The notes under the pieces: model-generated | What the model saw: the letters and a program-made list of their open reading frames with translations, nothing else | What the model was told of the DNA's origin: nothing | The model's database searches: none | DNA from: Pullilachnospira sp963929535 | GTDB lineage: Bacteria > Bacillota > Clostridia > Lachnospirales > Lachnospiraceae | Length of the DNA stretch: 64,000 nucleotides | Reading direction: 5' to 3' | Assembly (NCBI GenBank): GCA_963929535.1 | Contig: CAWVIZ010000014.1 | Location: forward strand, 372,001 to 436,000 | Program-made: the position numbers and the translations under genes | Shown: piece after piece, positions 45,379 to 53,253 of the stretch | Layout of the letters: each line of letters starts with the position of its first letter | How positions within the stretch are numbered: position 1 is the stretch's first letter

Positions 45379-45745
45379 GCCGAAGGCTTTGGGAAAATTC
45401 TGCGGTAGATCTGCGGGTTTTATGAGATCTGCCGTAGAATTTAGCCATCTCCTACTGCAGATTTGAGCTTTTTTTGATTCACGCCGTAGATTTCAACCCT
45501 TTTCTACGGGGGGATTTGATACTTTTATACATTCTGCCGTAGTCAAGCTTTGTAATCTACTGCAGAAAGAGAAATTTTTGGTTATCCGACCGTAGTTGAT
45601 CATAAAAATCTTCTGCAGAACAAGAAGTTTTTGTGATTTCCCCGTAGTCAGGCACCATAATCTACTGCAGATTTGAGATTTCTTGATATCCTGCCGTAAT
45701 TCATGACATCTTTTCTGTTGTACGATTTACAATATTCCCTTTTTA
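45379..45745. repeat. Degenerate array of 52-53-bp units carrying CCGTAG...CTAC hairpins
   Basis: CCGTAG (or a one-base variant) recurs at 45380, 45432, 45484, 45537, 45590, 45642 and 45694, a regular step of 52 or 53 bp. In most units CTACTGCAGA, or CTACGG, follows about 15 nt later, so each unit can form a small hairpin (perfect CCGTAG/CTACGG in the unit at 45484). A T-rich half follows. The stretches between are only loosely conserved. There is no coding capacity I can support. It lies in the 1.07-kb non-coding region between the aldo/keto reductase and the first CRISPR array. Confidence 0.75.
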
Positions 45746-46003
45746 TTCAAAGTTCTGTTAAGCGGTCATGTGCCGGGGGAATTGAGCATCGAATCATGCC
45801 GGGAGAGATGGACATGGGGGATCCTATTTCTGCGGTGGTATCCTGGTACGGTTCTGCTGTAAGGGTAGGAATGAATTGTAAATAAAAAGTCAGAAAAAAT
45901 GGGCTTGTCTTCCAATAGTATAGGATATGCGATATAATAATCTAAAATTGAAGTGCGATTTGTCCGGGGAGCGTACAGATTTTGTATGTGGAGGACAGAG
46001 AGT

Positions 46004-46165
46004 GTGCGAATCGATAGTGGACATGACTTTTCGGGAAGATTCGCACCTTAAAAGTAAGAGAAAATGCTAACAGAAATGGATGAAAACAGGGGGATAGGAA
46101 AGAAAATCAGCAAGGATTTGTAGTTATTTTACAATGGGAGAGATATAAAATTGTTTATTTTTGCT
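46004..46165 (+). promoter_or_regulatory. CRISPR leader 1 with conserved inverted repeat
   Basis: GTGCGAATC (46004-46012) and GATTCGCAC (46038-46046), 25 nt apart, form a perfect 9-bp inverted repeat. The same pair at the same spacing is found in the leader of the second array. GGATT-TGTAGTTATTTTACAAT and the terminal TTGCT before the first repeat also match. TATAAT at 45933 is a possible promoter element but its -35 is poor. The stretch 45746-46003 otherwise shows nothing I can name. Confidence 0.7.
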
Positions 46166-46602
46166 GTCACCTTCCGTGTGGGAGGTGTGGGTTGAAATCC
46201 GTGTACTGGGCCTCCAGGCGCTCGGTGAATGTGTCACCTTCCGTGTGGGAGTGTGGGTTGAAATCATGGGTGGCCCGGGCACTTCCTGGGAGTCATCGGT
46301 CACCTTCCGCGAGGAAAATGTGGGTTGAAATGAGGAAAGGTTTGCGTCCATCCAGGGTGATGCCGGTGTCACCTTCCGTGAGAAAGGTGTGGATTGAAAT
46401 GAGTATGAACCCTTTAACGCCAACCGAAAAGTAACGTCACCTTCCGTGAGGAAGATGTGGGTTGAAATGCTACAGGAGCCAGGATTTATGAAATATCGAA
46501 TAGCCACCTTCCATGAGGAAAGTGTGGGTTGAAATCTGTCCGACCTATCAGGATCAATACGGTCATTTGCTCACCTTCCTTATGGAAGGTGCGGATCGAA
46601 AC
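46166..46602 (+). CRISPR. Short decayed type I-C CRISPR array (7 repeats, 6 spacers)
   Basis: Repeats start at 46166, 46233, 46299, 46368, 46436, 46503 and 46570. Most are 33 nt (the second is 32); spacers are 34-36 nt. The first repeat is near the canonical form found in array 2. Later copies differ at several positions in the central stem (for example GAGGAAAATG, GAGAAAGGTG), and the last ends GGATCGAAAC. The GGGTTGAAAT end is otherwise kept. The array ends 14 nt before the cas3 ATG, so it would form the 5' leader of cas3 mRNA if read through. Confidence 0.93.
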
Positions 46603-46616
46603 AAGAGGGGGATTAA

Positions 46617-48770
46617 ATGAACGAAGAAGATAAAAAATATCTTGCCCACAGAGGAGACAACGGAGAGGAGCAGACCATACAGCAGCATTTAAGCGGAACC
46701 GCGCATCTGGCGGGAAAATTCGCAGAGGCATTCGGAGCACAGGAAATGGGTTTTTGTGAGGGTATGCTCCATGATATAGGAAAATATTCAAAAGAGTTCC
46801 AGGAGCGTTTGAATGGCGGAAAGAAAGTGGATCACGCCACTGCTGGGGCCAAAGTATGCTGGGAGAAGGGTGGAATCTATCCGTTCCTTAGTTATTGCAT
46901 CGCCGGACATCATGCCGGACTTCCGGATACGGGAAGACGTACAGATACCTCCGGTGAAGGTACTTTGTTTGGACGGCTTAAGAAAACAATTCCGGACTAT
47001 CAGGCATACAAAAATGAGATTCAGATTCCATTAATTTCCAATCTGCCCTTTCAGCCATTTCCAGATGAAGATATGGGATTCTGTTCTAGCGTGCTGATCC
47101 GGATGTTGTATTCCTGCCTGGTGGATGCGGATTTTCTCGATACAGAAAATTTTATGAAAAATGGAGTGACAGGGCGTTCCTCAGGAGAATCAATGGATGT
47201 TCTATGGAGGCGGCTTCAGGAAAAAATTCAGCCCTGGCTTTCCAATTCGGAGCTGGACACCGTCAATGGGCGGCGGACGGAAATTCTGAAAAGCTGTATG
47301 GAAAAAGGCGCTCTGCCCAGAGGTATGTTTCGCCTGACGGTCCCCACCGGGGGAGGGAAAACCGTGGCCTCCCTGGCATTTGCTCTGCGGCATGCGGTAA
47401 CGCATCAGATGAAACGAATTATTTATGTGATTCCCTATACCAGCATCATTGAACAGAATGCGAAGATTTTTGCGGATTATCTGGGGTGGGAAAATGTTCT
47501 GGAGCATCACAGTGAGGTGGATTATCCCAACAGTGAGGAAGGAATATCCATGCAGCTGGCGGCAGAAAACTGGGACAGGCCGGTGATTGTCACCACCAAT
47601 GTCCAGTTTTTTGAATCTCTGTTTTCCAATAAATCTTCCAGGTGCCGGAAACTTCACAATATTGCGGACAGTATTGTCATCTTTGATGAGGCACAGATGC
47701 TTCCCAATGAATACCTGAAACCGTGCGTGGCGATGATGGAACAGCTGCTGCGTTACTACGGAACCAGTATGGTTCTCTGTACAGCGACACAGCCGGCGCT
47801 TCAGAAATTTTTTGGAAAAGGAAGGGAAGCAGTGGAACTTTGTCCCAGGCTGGAGGAACAGTTCGCTTTTTTCAAACGAACCAATCTGGAAAATATCGGA
47901 GAACTGACAGAGGAAGAACTGGTGGGGAGGCTTAAGGAAGAGACAGCGGCTTTATGTATTGTGAACCGCAGGAAAACAGCGCAGAATATTTTTCAAAAGA
48001 TGAAAGGGGAGGGAGTCTTTCACTTGTCAACCACCATGTACCCGAAGCACCGGAACCGGGTTTTGCGGCGGATCAGAGAAAGGCTTGGCAATGGAGAAAA
48101 ATGCGTTCTGATTTCCACCAGTCTGGTGGAGGCTGGCGTGGATCTGGATTTTGAAAATATCTATCGGCAGGAAGCGGGCGTGGATTCCATTATTCAGGCG
48201 GCGGGGAGAGGCAACCGGGAAGGAAAAAGAAAACTGGAGGACAGTAAAACCTATATTTTCCGTCTTCAGGGACAGCCGCCGGTCAGGGGACAGGAAAAGC
48301 AGGTGGCGGTGACCAGAGAACTGCTGCAGGATCAGGAAAATCTGGAGGAACTGGGGACAATCCAGAAGTATTTTGAACATCTGTATACGCTTCGGGGAGA
48401 CAGTCTGGATCAGAAAAATATTCTGGGAAGCTTTAAAAACGGATACTTTCCATTTGCCAGGATAAGCCGTGATTTCCGGTTGATTGAGAATCAGACAAAG
48501 ACAATTTTTATCAACAGAGAAACGGAAGCGGAGGAACTGCTTGAAAAAATCCGGCAGAGGGGAATCACCAGGGAACTGAGCAGGGCGGCAGGAAAATATT
48601 GCGTAAATGTGTTTGACTGGGATTTTCGGAAGCTGTATGACCAGGGGATGCTGGAGGAAGCGGCAGAGCTTTTGGGAGAAGGTATGTATGTGCTGAGGGA
48701 GCAGGAACAATATTCAGAGAAGATGGGGCTGATACTGGAAGTGGAAGAGGGCCGGGCCTTGTTCGGATAG
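46617..48770 (+). CDS. cas3: CRISPR-associated nuclease-helicase Cas3 (type I-C)
   Basis: Effector that is recruited by Cascade to unwind and degrade target DNA (717 aa). An N-terminal HD nuclease domain has MLHDIGK (H52, D53), and HATAGAKVC and AGHHAG further on. The SF2 helicase has Walker A PTGGGKT (Lys 248), a DEAQ box (IVIFDEAQMLP, Asp 357), motif III CTATQPAL and motif VI IIQAAGRGNREG. It begins 14 nt after the last repeat of array 1, with GAGGGGG as ribosome site. It is separated from the other cas genes by 1.14 kb holding the DUF3990/DUF3791 pair. All key motifs seen are intact. Confidence 0.96.
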   Translation: MNEEDKKYLAHRGDNGEEQTIQQHLSGTAHLAGKFAEAFGAQEMGFCEGMLHDIGKYSKEFQERLNGGKKVDHATAGAKVCWEKGGIYPFLSYCIAGHHAGLPDTGRRTDTSGEGTLFGRLKKTIPDYQAYKNEIQIPLISNLPFQPFPDEDMGFCSSVLIRMLYSCLVDADFLDTENFMKNGVTGRSSGESMDVLWRRLQEKIQPWLSNSELDTVNGRRTEILKSCMEKGALPRGMFRLTVPTGGGKTVASLAFALRHAVTHQMKRIIYVIPYTSIIEQNAKIFADYLGWENVLEHHSEVDYPNSEEGISMQLAAENWDRPVIVTTNVQFFESLFSNKSSRCRKLHNIADSIVIFDEAQMLPNEYLKPCVAMMEQLLRYYGTSMVLCTATQPALQKFFGKGREAVELCPRLEEQFAFFKRTNLENIGELTEEELVGRLKEETAALCIVNRRKTAQNIFQKMKGEGVFHLSTTMYPKHRNRVLRRIRERLGNGEKCVLISTSLVEAGVDLDFENIYRQEAGVDSIIQAAGRGNREGKRKLEDSKTYIFRLQGQPPVRGQEKQVAVTRELLQDQENLEELGTIQKYFEHLYTLRGDSLDQKNILGSFKNGYFPFARISRDFRLIENQTKTIFINRETEAEELLEKIRQRGITRELSRAAGKYCVNVFDWDFRKLYDQGMLEEAAELLGEGMYVLREQEQYSEKMGLILEVEEGRALFG

Positions 48771-48775
48771 ACAGA

Positions 48776-48795
48776 AGGAGGCCGGATGGCCTCCT
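48776..48795 (+). terminator. Hairpin after cas3
   Basis: Perfect 8-bp stem AGGAGGCC/GGCCTCCT with a GGAT loop, 5 nt after the cas3 stop. There is no T run, so it may only pause transcription or protect the mRNA end. Confidence 0.45.
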
Positions 48796-48918
48796 CTTGC
48801 TGCAATAAAAAAACACAGAATATTTCAATCCTCGTTTAAGTACCCTGCCTAGATAGCAGAAAATATTTAAACGACTACTATACCATATCATAATAATGTG
48901 AAAAAGTTAAGAAAGGAA

Positions 48919-48946
48919 TTGACAGTAATTTATAAAATGCTATAAT
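48919..48946 (+). promoter_or_regulatory. Strong promoter between cas3 and the DUF3990 gene
   Basis: Consensus TTGACA (48919-48924), a 16-bp spacer and TATAAT (48941-48946) with an extended TGC. It is the best match to a housekeeping promoter in the window. It should drive the DUF3990/DUF3791 pair and, unless stopped, cas5 to cas2. Confidence 0.85.
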
Positions 48947-48996
48947 TTAATTATAAATAAAACAAAGAATGAAATAACATAATCGAGGTGAACATC

Positions 48997-49464
48997 ATGC
49001 TTTTATATCACGGCAGTCGTGAGATCGTGGAATATCCGGAAATCCGGAAAGCCGTATTCCAGAAAGATTTTTATTTCGGCTTCTACTGCACAGAATTCCG
49101 TGCACAGGCGGAACGCTGGGCCACACGCTATGGTCGAAGTGGTTATGTCAATATCTATGAATATACCCCAAATCCCGAATTAGATGTTCTGAAATTTTCG
49201 GAGATGACGGAAGAATGGCTGGATTTTATCGCTGCCTGCAGAACGGGAAAGCCACATAAATATGATATTGTGGAAGGCCCCATGGCAGATGATGCCATTT
49301 TCAACTATGTGCAGAACTTTATTGATCATAAAATATCCAGGGCTGCGTTCTGGGAGCTGGCAAAATTCAATCATCCGACTCATCAGATCAGTTTCCATAC
49401 CATCTCAGCGCTGGATACTTTGACATTTATAGGAAGTGAGGAAGTCTATGGCAAAAAAAAATAA
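48997..49464 (+). CDS. DUF3990-like protein (possible ADP-ribosyltransferase-fold toxin)
   Basis: Small soluble protein of 155 aa. The start MLLYHGSREIVEYPEIR, then DFYFGFYCTEFRAQAERWATR and the C-terminal HQISFHTISALDTLTFIGSEEV match what I recall of DUF3990 (LYHGS, DFGxGFYxT, QAxxWA, QISFHT, EEV). The spacing of YHGS, GFYCT and a late Glu resembles the H-Y-E pattern of ADP-ribosyltransferases; this is inference. GAGGTG lies 6 nt before ATG 48997 (a GTG at 48988 overlaps the RBS and is rejected). It overlaps the next gene by 17 nt. DUF3990 genes commonly sit next to DUF3791 genes, as here. Its place between cas3 and cas5 is unusual. Confidence 0.75.
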   Translation: MLLYHGSREIVEYPEIRKAVFQKDFYFGFYCTEFRAQAERWATRYGRSGYVNIYEYTPNPELDVLKFSEMTEEWLDFIAACRTGKPHKYDIVEGPMADDAIFNYVQNFIDHKISRAAFWELAKFNHPTHQISFHTISALDTLTFIGSEEVYGKKK

Positions 49465-49888
49465 CAGTGCCCTGTTCTATCTCTGTAGTCTTGTGGAATA
49501 CATTGGACGTGCCAGAAAATTGACCAGGCGCGAGACTGCTGATGCGCTGGGCATGGAAACCCTGCAGAGAATTTACGATTATGCGGATGTCTTCCACTGT
49601 GAACCCATAGAAAAGGTAGCTGCCGAATTTATTGAAGAGTGTCAGGTTCCCATGGGAAGCTTTGATAATGAAGCGGACTGCAGATACCGGGTTCCCGATT
49701 ACTGGACCATGGGGGAGGTATACGAACGTCTGATTGAGGACAGCTACCCGGATGAGCATATGGTGGAAGGCGCCTGGGAGGTTTATCATTCCTGGATTGA
49801 TCCGCATCTTTCCGATTATAATACAGATTTTTATTACCAGCCGCGGGATTACATCGCGGCCTGTTATAAAAAAGGGGAAATATTATAA
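49448..49888 (+). CDS. DUF3791-like partner protein (possible antitoxin)
   Basis: Soluble, mostly helical protein (146 aa). The first half (ALFYLCSLVEYIGRARKLT, RRETADALGMETLQRIYDYADVFHCEPIEKVAAEFIEEC) fits DUF3791. The second half (YWTMGEVYERLIEDSYPDEHMVEGAWEVYHSWID) is an acidic extension that many short DUF3791 proteins lack. ATG 49448 has GAGGAAG upstream and overlaps the DUF3990 gene by 17 nt, so the two are translationally coupled. The net acidic composition and overlap are consistent with an antitoxin or immunity partner, but activity is unproven. It ends 25 nt before cas5c. Confidence 0.7.
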   Translation: MAKKNNSALFYLCSLVEYIGRARKLTRRETADALGMETLQRIYDYADVFHCEPIEKVAAEFIEECQVPMGSFDNEADCRYRVPDYWTMGEVYERLIEDSYPDEHMVEGAWEVYHSWIDPHLSDYNTDFYYQPRDYIAACYKKGEIL

Positions 49889-49913
49889 GCAACTAAGGAG
49901 AGGAGGAGATACC

Positions 49914-50573
49914 ATGGGCATGGGAGTAAGAGTAAAGGTCTGGGGGGACTACGCGCTTTTCTCGCGTCCGGAGATGAAGGTGGAACGCTGCACCTACGAT
50001 GTGATGACGCCCTCTGCTGCCAGAGGAATTCTGGAGGCGATCTACTGGCACCCGGGGCTTCGATGGGTAATTGACCGGATTTATGTGAAAAAGCCGATCC
50101 AGTTTACCAGTATCCGGAGAAATGAGATCAAGAGCAAGATTTCCGCCAACAATGTGCTTCCGGTCTACAACGGCGCCCAAAAACCGCTGTATCTTTCCAG
50201 CAAAGCGGAAATTGTGCAGAGGGCCTCGCTGCTTCTGCGGGATGTGGAGTATGTGATTGAAGCGCATTTTGAAATGACAGACAAGGCCAATGAGACGGAT
50301 AATCCAGGAAAGTTCAAGGACATTATGATGCGCAGGCTGCGGAGGGGAGAGTGCTTTCATACCCCCTACTTCGGCTGCCGGGAATTTCCCGTGAATTTCT
50401 GTCTCTGTGAGGAAGACGAGATTTCCACAGCCTATGACCAGGAGGAAAAGGATCTGGGCTTCATGCTGTACGATATGGATTATTCCGATCCGGAAAATAT
50501 TCAGCCGATGTTCTTTCGGGCTGTGCTGCACAGAGGGGTGCTGGATTTGAGAAACTGTGAGGTGATACGATGA
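49914..50573 (+). CDS. cas5c: Cas5c (Cas5d) CRISPR RNA endonuclease/Cascade subunit
   Basis: In type I-C systems this RAMP protein replaces Cas6: it cuts the precursor CRISPR RNA at the repeat hairpin and stays on the 5' handle (219 aa). The N-terminus VRVKVWGDYALFSRPEMKVERCTYDVMTPSAARGILEAIYW is the family signature, and RRGECFHTPYFGCREF forms the glycine-rich RNA-binding segment. ATG 49914 is preceded by GGAGAGGAGGAGA; a longer frame from 49734 would overlap the preceding gene and is rejected. It overlaps cas8c by 4 nt. Confidence 0.94.
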   Translation: MGMGVRVKVWGDYALFSRPEMKVERCTYDVMTPSAARGILEAIYWHPGLRWVIDRIYVKKPIQFTSIRRNEIKSKISANNVLPVYNGAQKPLYLSSKAEIVQRASLLLRDVEYVIEAHFEMTDKANETDNPGKFKDIMMRRLRRGECFHTPYFGCREFPVNFCLCEEDEISTAYDQEEKDLGFMLYDMDYSDPENIQPMFFRAVLHRGVLDLRNCEVIR

Positions 50574-52306
50574 TTTTGCAGTCGCTGGTGGACTATTATG
50601 AAGTCCTTGTCCGAAAAGAGAAGGCGGTGAAACCGGGATGGTGCAAGGCGAAGGTTTCCTACGCGCTGAATCTGTTCCCTGACGGGACGTTGAAAGGAAT
50701 ACTTCCACTTCAGGAGGAACAGCAGAAAGGAAAAAAAACGGTGATGGTGCCATTCCTGATGAATGTACCGGAGATGGTGTCCAGGTCTTCCGGAATTTCC
50801 GCCAATTTCCTCTGCGATAATTCCAAATATTTTCTGGGTATCGACGCAAACGGATCGGGGGGACGGGTGAAGGATTGTTTTCTGGCGGCCAGGGAACGCC
50901 ATCTGGAGATTTTAAAGGATGCGCACAGCCCTATGGCGGAGGCGGTCAAAGGATTTTTTGCGTGCTGGCAGCCGGATTCGGCGGCGGATCACCCCATGCT
51001 GCAGGAGGTCTGGGACGCGATTACCGCGGGAGGAAATCTGGTTTTTTCCATGGGCGTGGGAAATTATGCGCAGGATGATCCGGAGATTCAAAGGGCCTGG
51101 GAATCTGCCATGGAAGAATCCGTGGACGGGGATCAGGGAATCTGTCTGGTTACCGGAAAAAAGGGAGAAATCTCCCGTATTCATACAGCCATCAAAGGGG
51201 TACAGGGGGCCCAGTCCAGCGGAGCTGCCCTGGTTTCCTTTAACGCTTCGGCTTTTGAATCCTATGGGAAAGAGCAGGGGCAGAACGCACCGGTGGGAAA
51301 GTATGCGGCGTTTGCCTATACCACGGCACTGAACACGCTGCTGGCAGATGAAAACGCAGTGTTCCGGCTGGGGGACACCACAATTGTTTTCTGGTCCCAG
51401 GATGCCGAACCAGCTTATCAGAATACCTTTATGGCAGCGATTCAGCCCCAGGAAAACAACGAGGAATTGATCCGTGGAATTCTGGAAGCACTGGAGAAAG
51501 GGAAGGCATTGGATCTCAGTGAAATACAATTGGATGCCGATCAGCCCTTCTTCATTCTGGGCCTGGCGCCCAATGCCGCCCGTCTGTCTGTGAGATTTTT
51601 CTGGAGAGACAGCTTTGGAAATGTCCTGCGTAATCTTTCCAGACATTATAAACGGATGGAGATCGTGAGGCCCTCCTGGGATCAGACGGAGTATCTGGGC
51701 GTCTGGAGAATGCTGTATGAAACGGTAAACCAGAAAGCAAAGGACAAAAAGCCGCTGCCCAATATGGCCGCGCTGACCTTTCAGGCAATTTTGTCTGACA
51801 GCCGGTATCCGGAAAGTCTGTACGAAAATGTTCTGATCCGCATCCGGGCGGAAGCGGGCCGGGTTACCAGAGGACGGGCGGCGATTATCAAAGCCTGTCT
51901 GATAAAAAACTATCAAATGAACAAGGGGGATGATGCTGTGAAACTGAATGAAGAACGAAATGACGCGCCCTATGTGCTGGGACGGCTGTTCGCGGAGCTG
52001 GAAGCCATCCAGGAGGAGGCCAATCCGGGAATCAACGCAACGATCCATGACAAATATTTTAATTCCGCCTGTGCCACACCCGCAACAATTTTTCCGATTC
52101 TTCTGAAACTGAAAGGCAGCCATATAAAGAAGCTTGCCCGGAAAGGCGCCGGTTACCGGATTTCTCATGAGCAAAAGCTGACAGACCTCATGGGACGGCT
52201 GGAGGAATTTCCCGCAAAACTGAATCTGAAAGAGCAGGGGGATTTCATTTTGGGATATTACCATCAGGTACAGAAACGGTATGAGAAGAAGGAGGAGAAG
52301 GAATGA
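50570..52306 (+). CDS. cas8c: Cas8c (Csd1) Cascade large subunit
   Basis: Large subunit of the type I-C Cascade complex, responsible for PAM recognition and Cas3 recruitment (578 aa, normal for Csd1). The N-terminal MILQSLVDYYEVLVRK, the central CLVTGKKGEISRIHTAIKGV and the C-terminal FNSACATPATIFPILLKLK segments are typical. ATGA overlaps link it to cas5c before and cas7c after. No small subunit gene is expected separately, as in this subtype it is made from within cas8c. Confidence 0.95.
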   Translation: MILQSLVDYYEVLVRKEKAVKPGWCKAKVSYALNLFPDGTLKGILPLQEEQQKGKKTVMVPFLMNVPEMVSRSSGISANFLCDNSKYFLGIDANGSGGRVKDCFLAARERHLEILKDAHSPMAEAVKGFFACWQPDSAADHPMLQEVWDAITAGGNLVFSMGVGNYAQDDPEIQRAWESAMEESVDGDQGICLVTGKKGEISRIHTAIKGVQGAQSSGAALVSFNASAFESYGKEQGQNAPVGKYAAFAYTTALNTLLADENAVFRLGDTTIVFWSQDAEPAYQNTFMAAIQPQENNEELIRGILEALEKGKALDLSEIQLDADQPFFILGLAPNAARLSVRFFWRDSFGNVLRNLSRHYKRMEIVRPSWDQTEYLGVWRMLYETVNQKAKDKKPLPNMAALTFQAILSDSRYPESLYENVLIRIRAEAGRVTRGRAAIIKACLIKNYQMNKGDDAVKLNEERNDAPYVLGRLFAELEAIQEEANPGINATIHDKYFNSACATPATIFPILLKLKGSHIKKLARKGAGYRISHEQKLTDLMGRLEEFPAKLNLKEQGDFILGYYHQVQKRYEKKEEKE

Positions 52307-53202
52307 GTGAAGTAATCAAAAACAGATACGAATTTGTGATTTTTTTTGATGTGGAAAATGGCAATCCCAACGGAGATCCGGATGCGGGAAATATGCCCAG
52401 AATTGACCCGGAAAGTGGCTACGGTCTGGTGACGGACGTCTGCCTGAAAAGAAAAATCAGAAATTATGTGGAGACCGTAAAAGAAAACGAGGAAGGGTAT
52501 CAGATTTATATCCGGGAAGATGTTCCTCTGAACCGGAGCGACAAAAAAGCTTTTGAGTATCTGAATATTGATGCGGATGATAATAAAAAGCTGAAAGAAC
52601 TGAAGAAGAAGGATCCGGACGCGGATCTGAAAATCAGAGATTTTATGTGCAGGAATTTTTATGATATTCGTACCTTCGGGGCGGTGATGACCACTTTTGT
52701 GAAAGCATCGCTCAACTGTGGACAGGTGCGGGGACCGGTACAGCTGGGATTTGCCAGAAGTATTGATCCCATTGTGAGCCAGGAAATCACCATCACCCGT
52801 GTGGCCATCACCACAGAGGACGATGCCGCCAATAAAAGTACGGAGATGGGAAGAAAGAATATTGTTCCATACGCTTTATACCGGGCAGAAGGGTACATTT
52901 CCGCAAATCTCGCCAGAAAGGTGACGGGATTTTCCGAGGAGGATCTGGAGCTTCTGTGGGAGGCCATTGTCAATATGTTCGAACATGACCATTCGGCAGC
53001 CAGAGGAAAAATGGCGGTGAGAAGGCTGATTGTATTTAAACACAGCAAGGAGCTGGGAGACTGCCCTTCCTATAAACTGTTTGACGCGGTGGAAGTAAAA
53101 CGGAAGGAAGATGTGGTATATCCCAGAAAATATCAGGATTATGAAGTGAGGGTCCATCAGGATCAGATTCCTTCTTCTGTGGAAGTATCGGAAAAGGTCT
53201 GA
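52303..53202 (+). CDS. cas7c: Cas7c (Csd2) Cascade backbone subunit
   Basis: RAMP-fold backbone protein that polymerises along the CRISPR RNA spacer (299 aa). Recognisable by VIFFDVENGNPNGDPDAGNM near the N-terminus, DVCLKRKIRNYV, RTFGAVM, GPVQLGFARSIDPI and FEHDHSAARGKMAVRRLI. ATGA overlap with cas8c. A 51-nt gap and a new ribosome site (GGAGGTGAAG) precede cas4. Confidence 0.96.
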   Translation: MSEVIKNRYEFVIFFDVENGNPNGDPDAGNMPRIDPESGYGLVTDVCLKRKIRNYVETVKENEEGYQIYIREDVPLNRSDKKAFEYLNIDADDNKKLKELKKKDPDADLKIRDFMCRNFYDIRTFGAVMTTFVKASLNCGQVRGPVQLGFARSIDPIVSQEITITRVAITTEDDAANKSTEMGRKNIVPYALYRAEGYISANLARKVTGFSEEDLELLWEAIVNMFEHDHSAARGKMAVRRLIVFKHSKELGDCPSYKLFDAVEVKRKEDVVYPRKYQDYEVRVHQDQIPSSVEVSEKV

Positions 53203-53253
53203 TTTGCCGCCGCATGCAGGAGAACCCCGGGTTTTGGACGGAGGTGAAGACAG

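Noticed and set aside
45703..45885. 60-codon open frame after the hairpin array
   Set aside because: It has no ribosome site, no homologous motif, and starts inside the last degenerate repeat unit.
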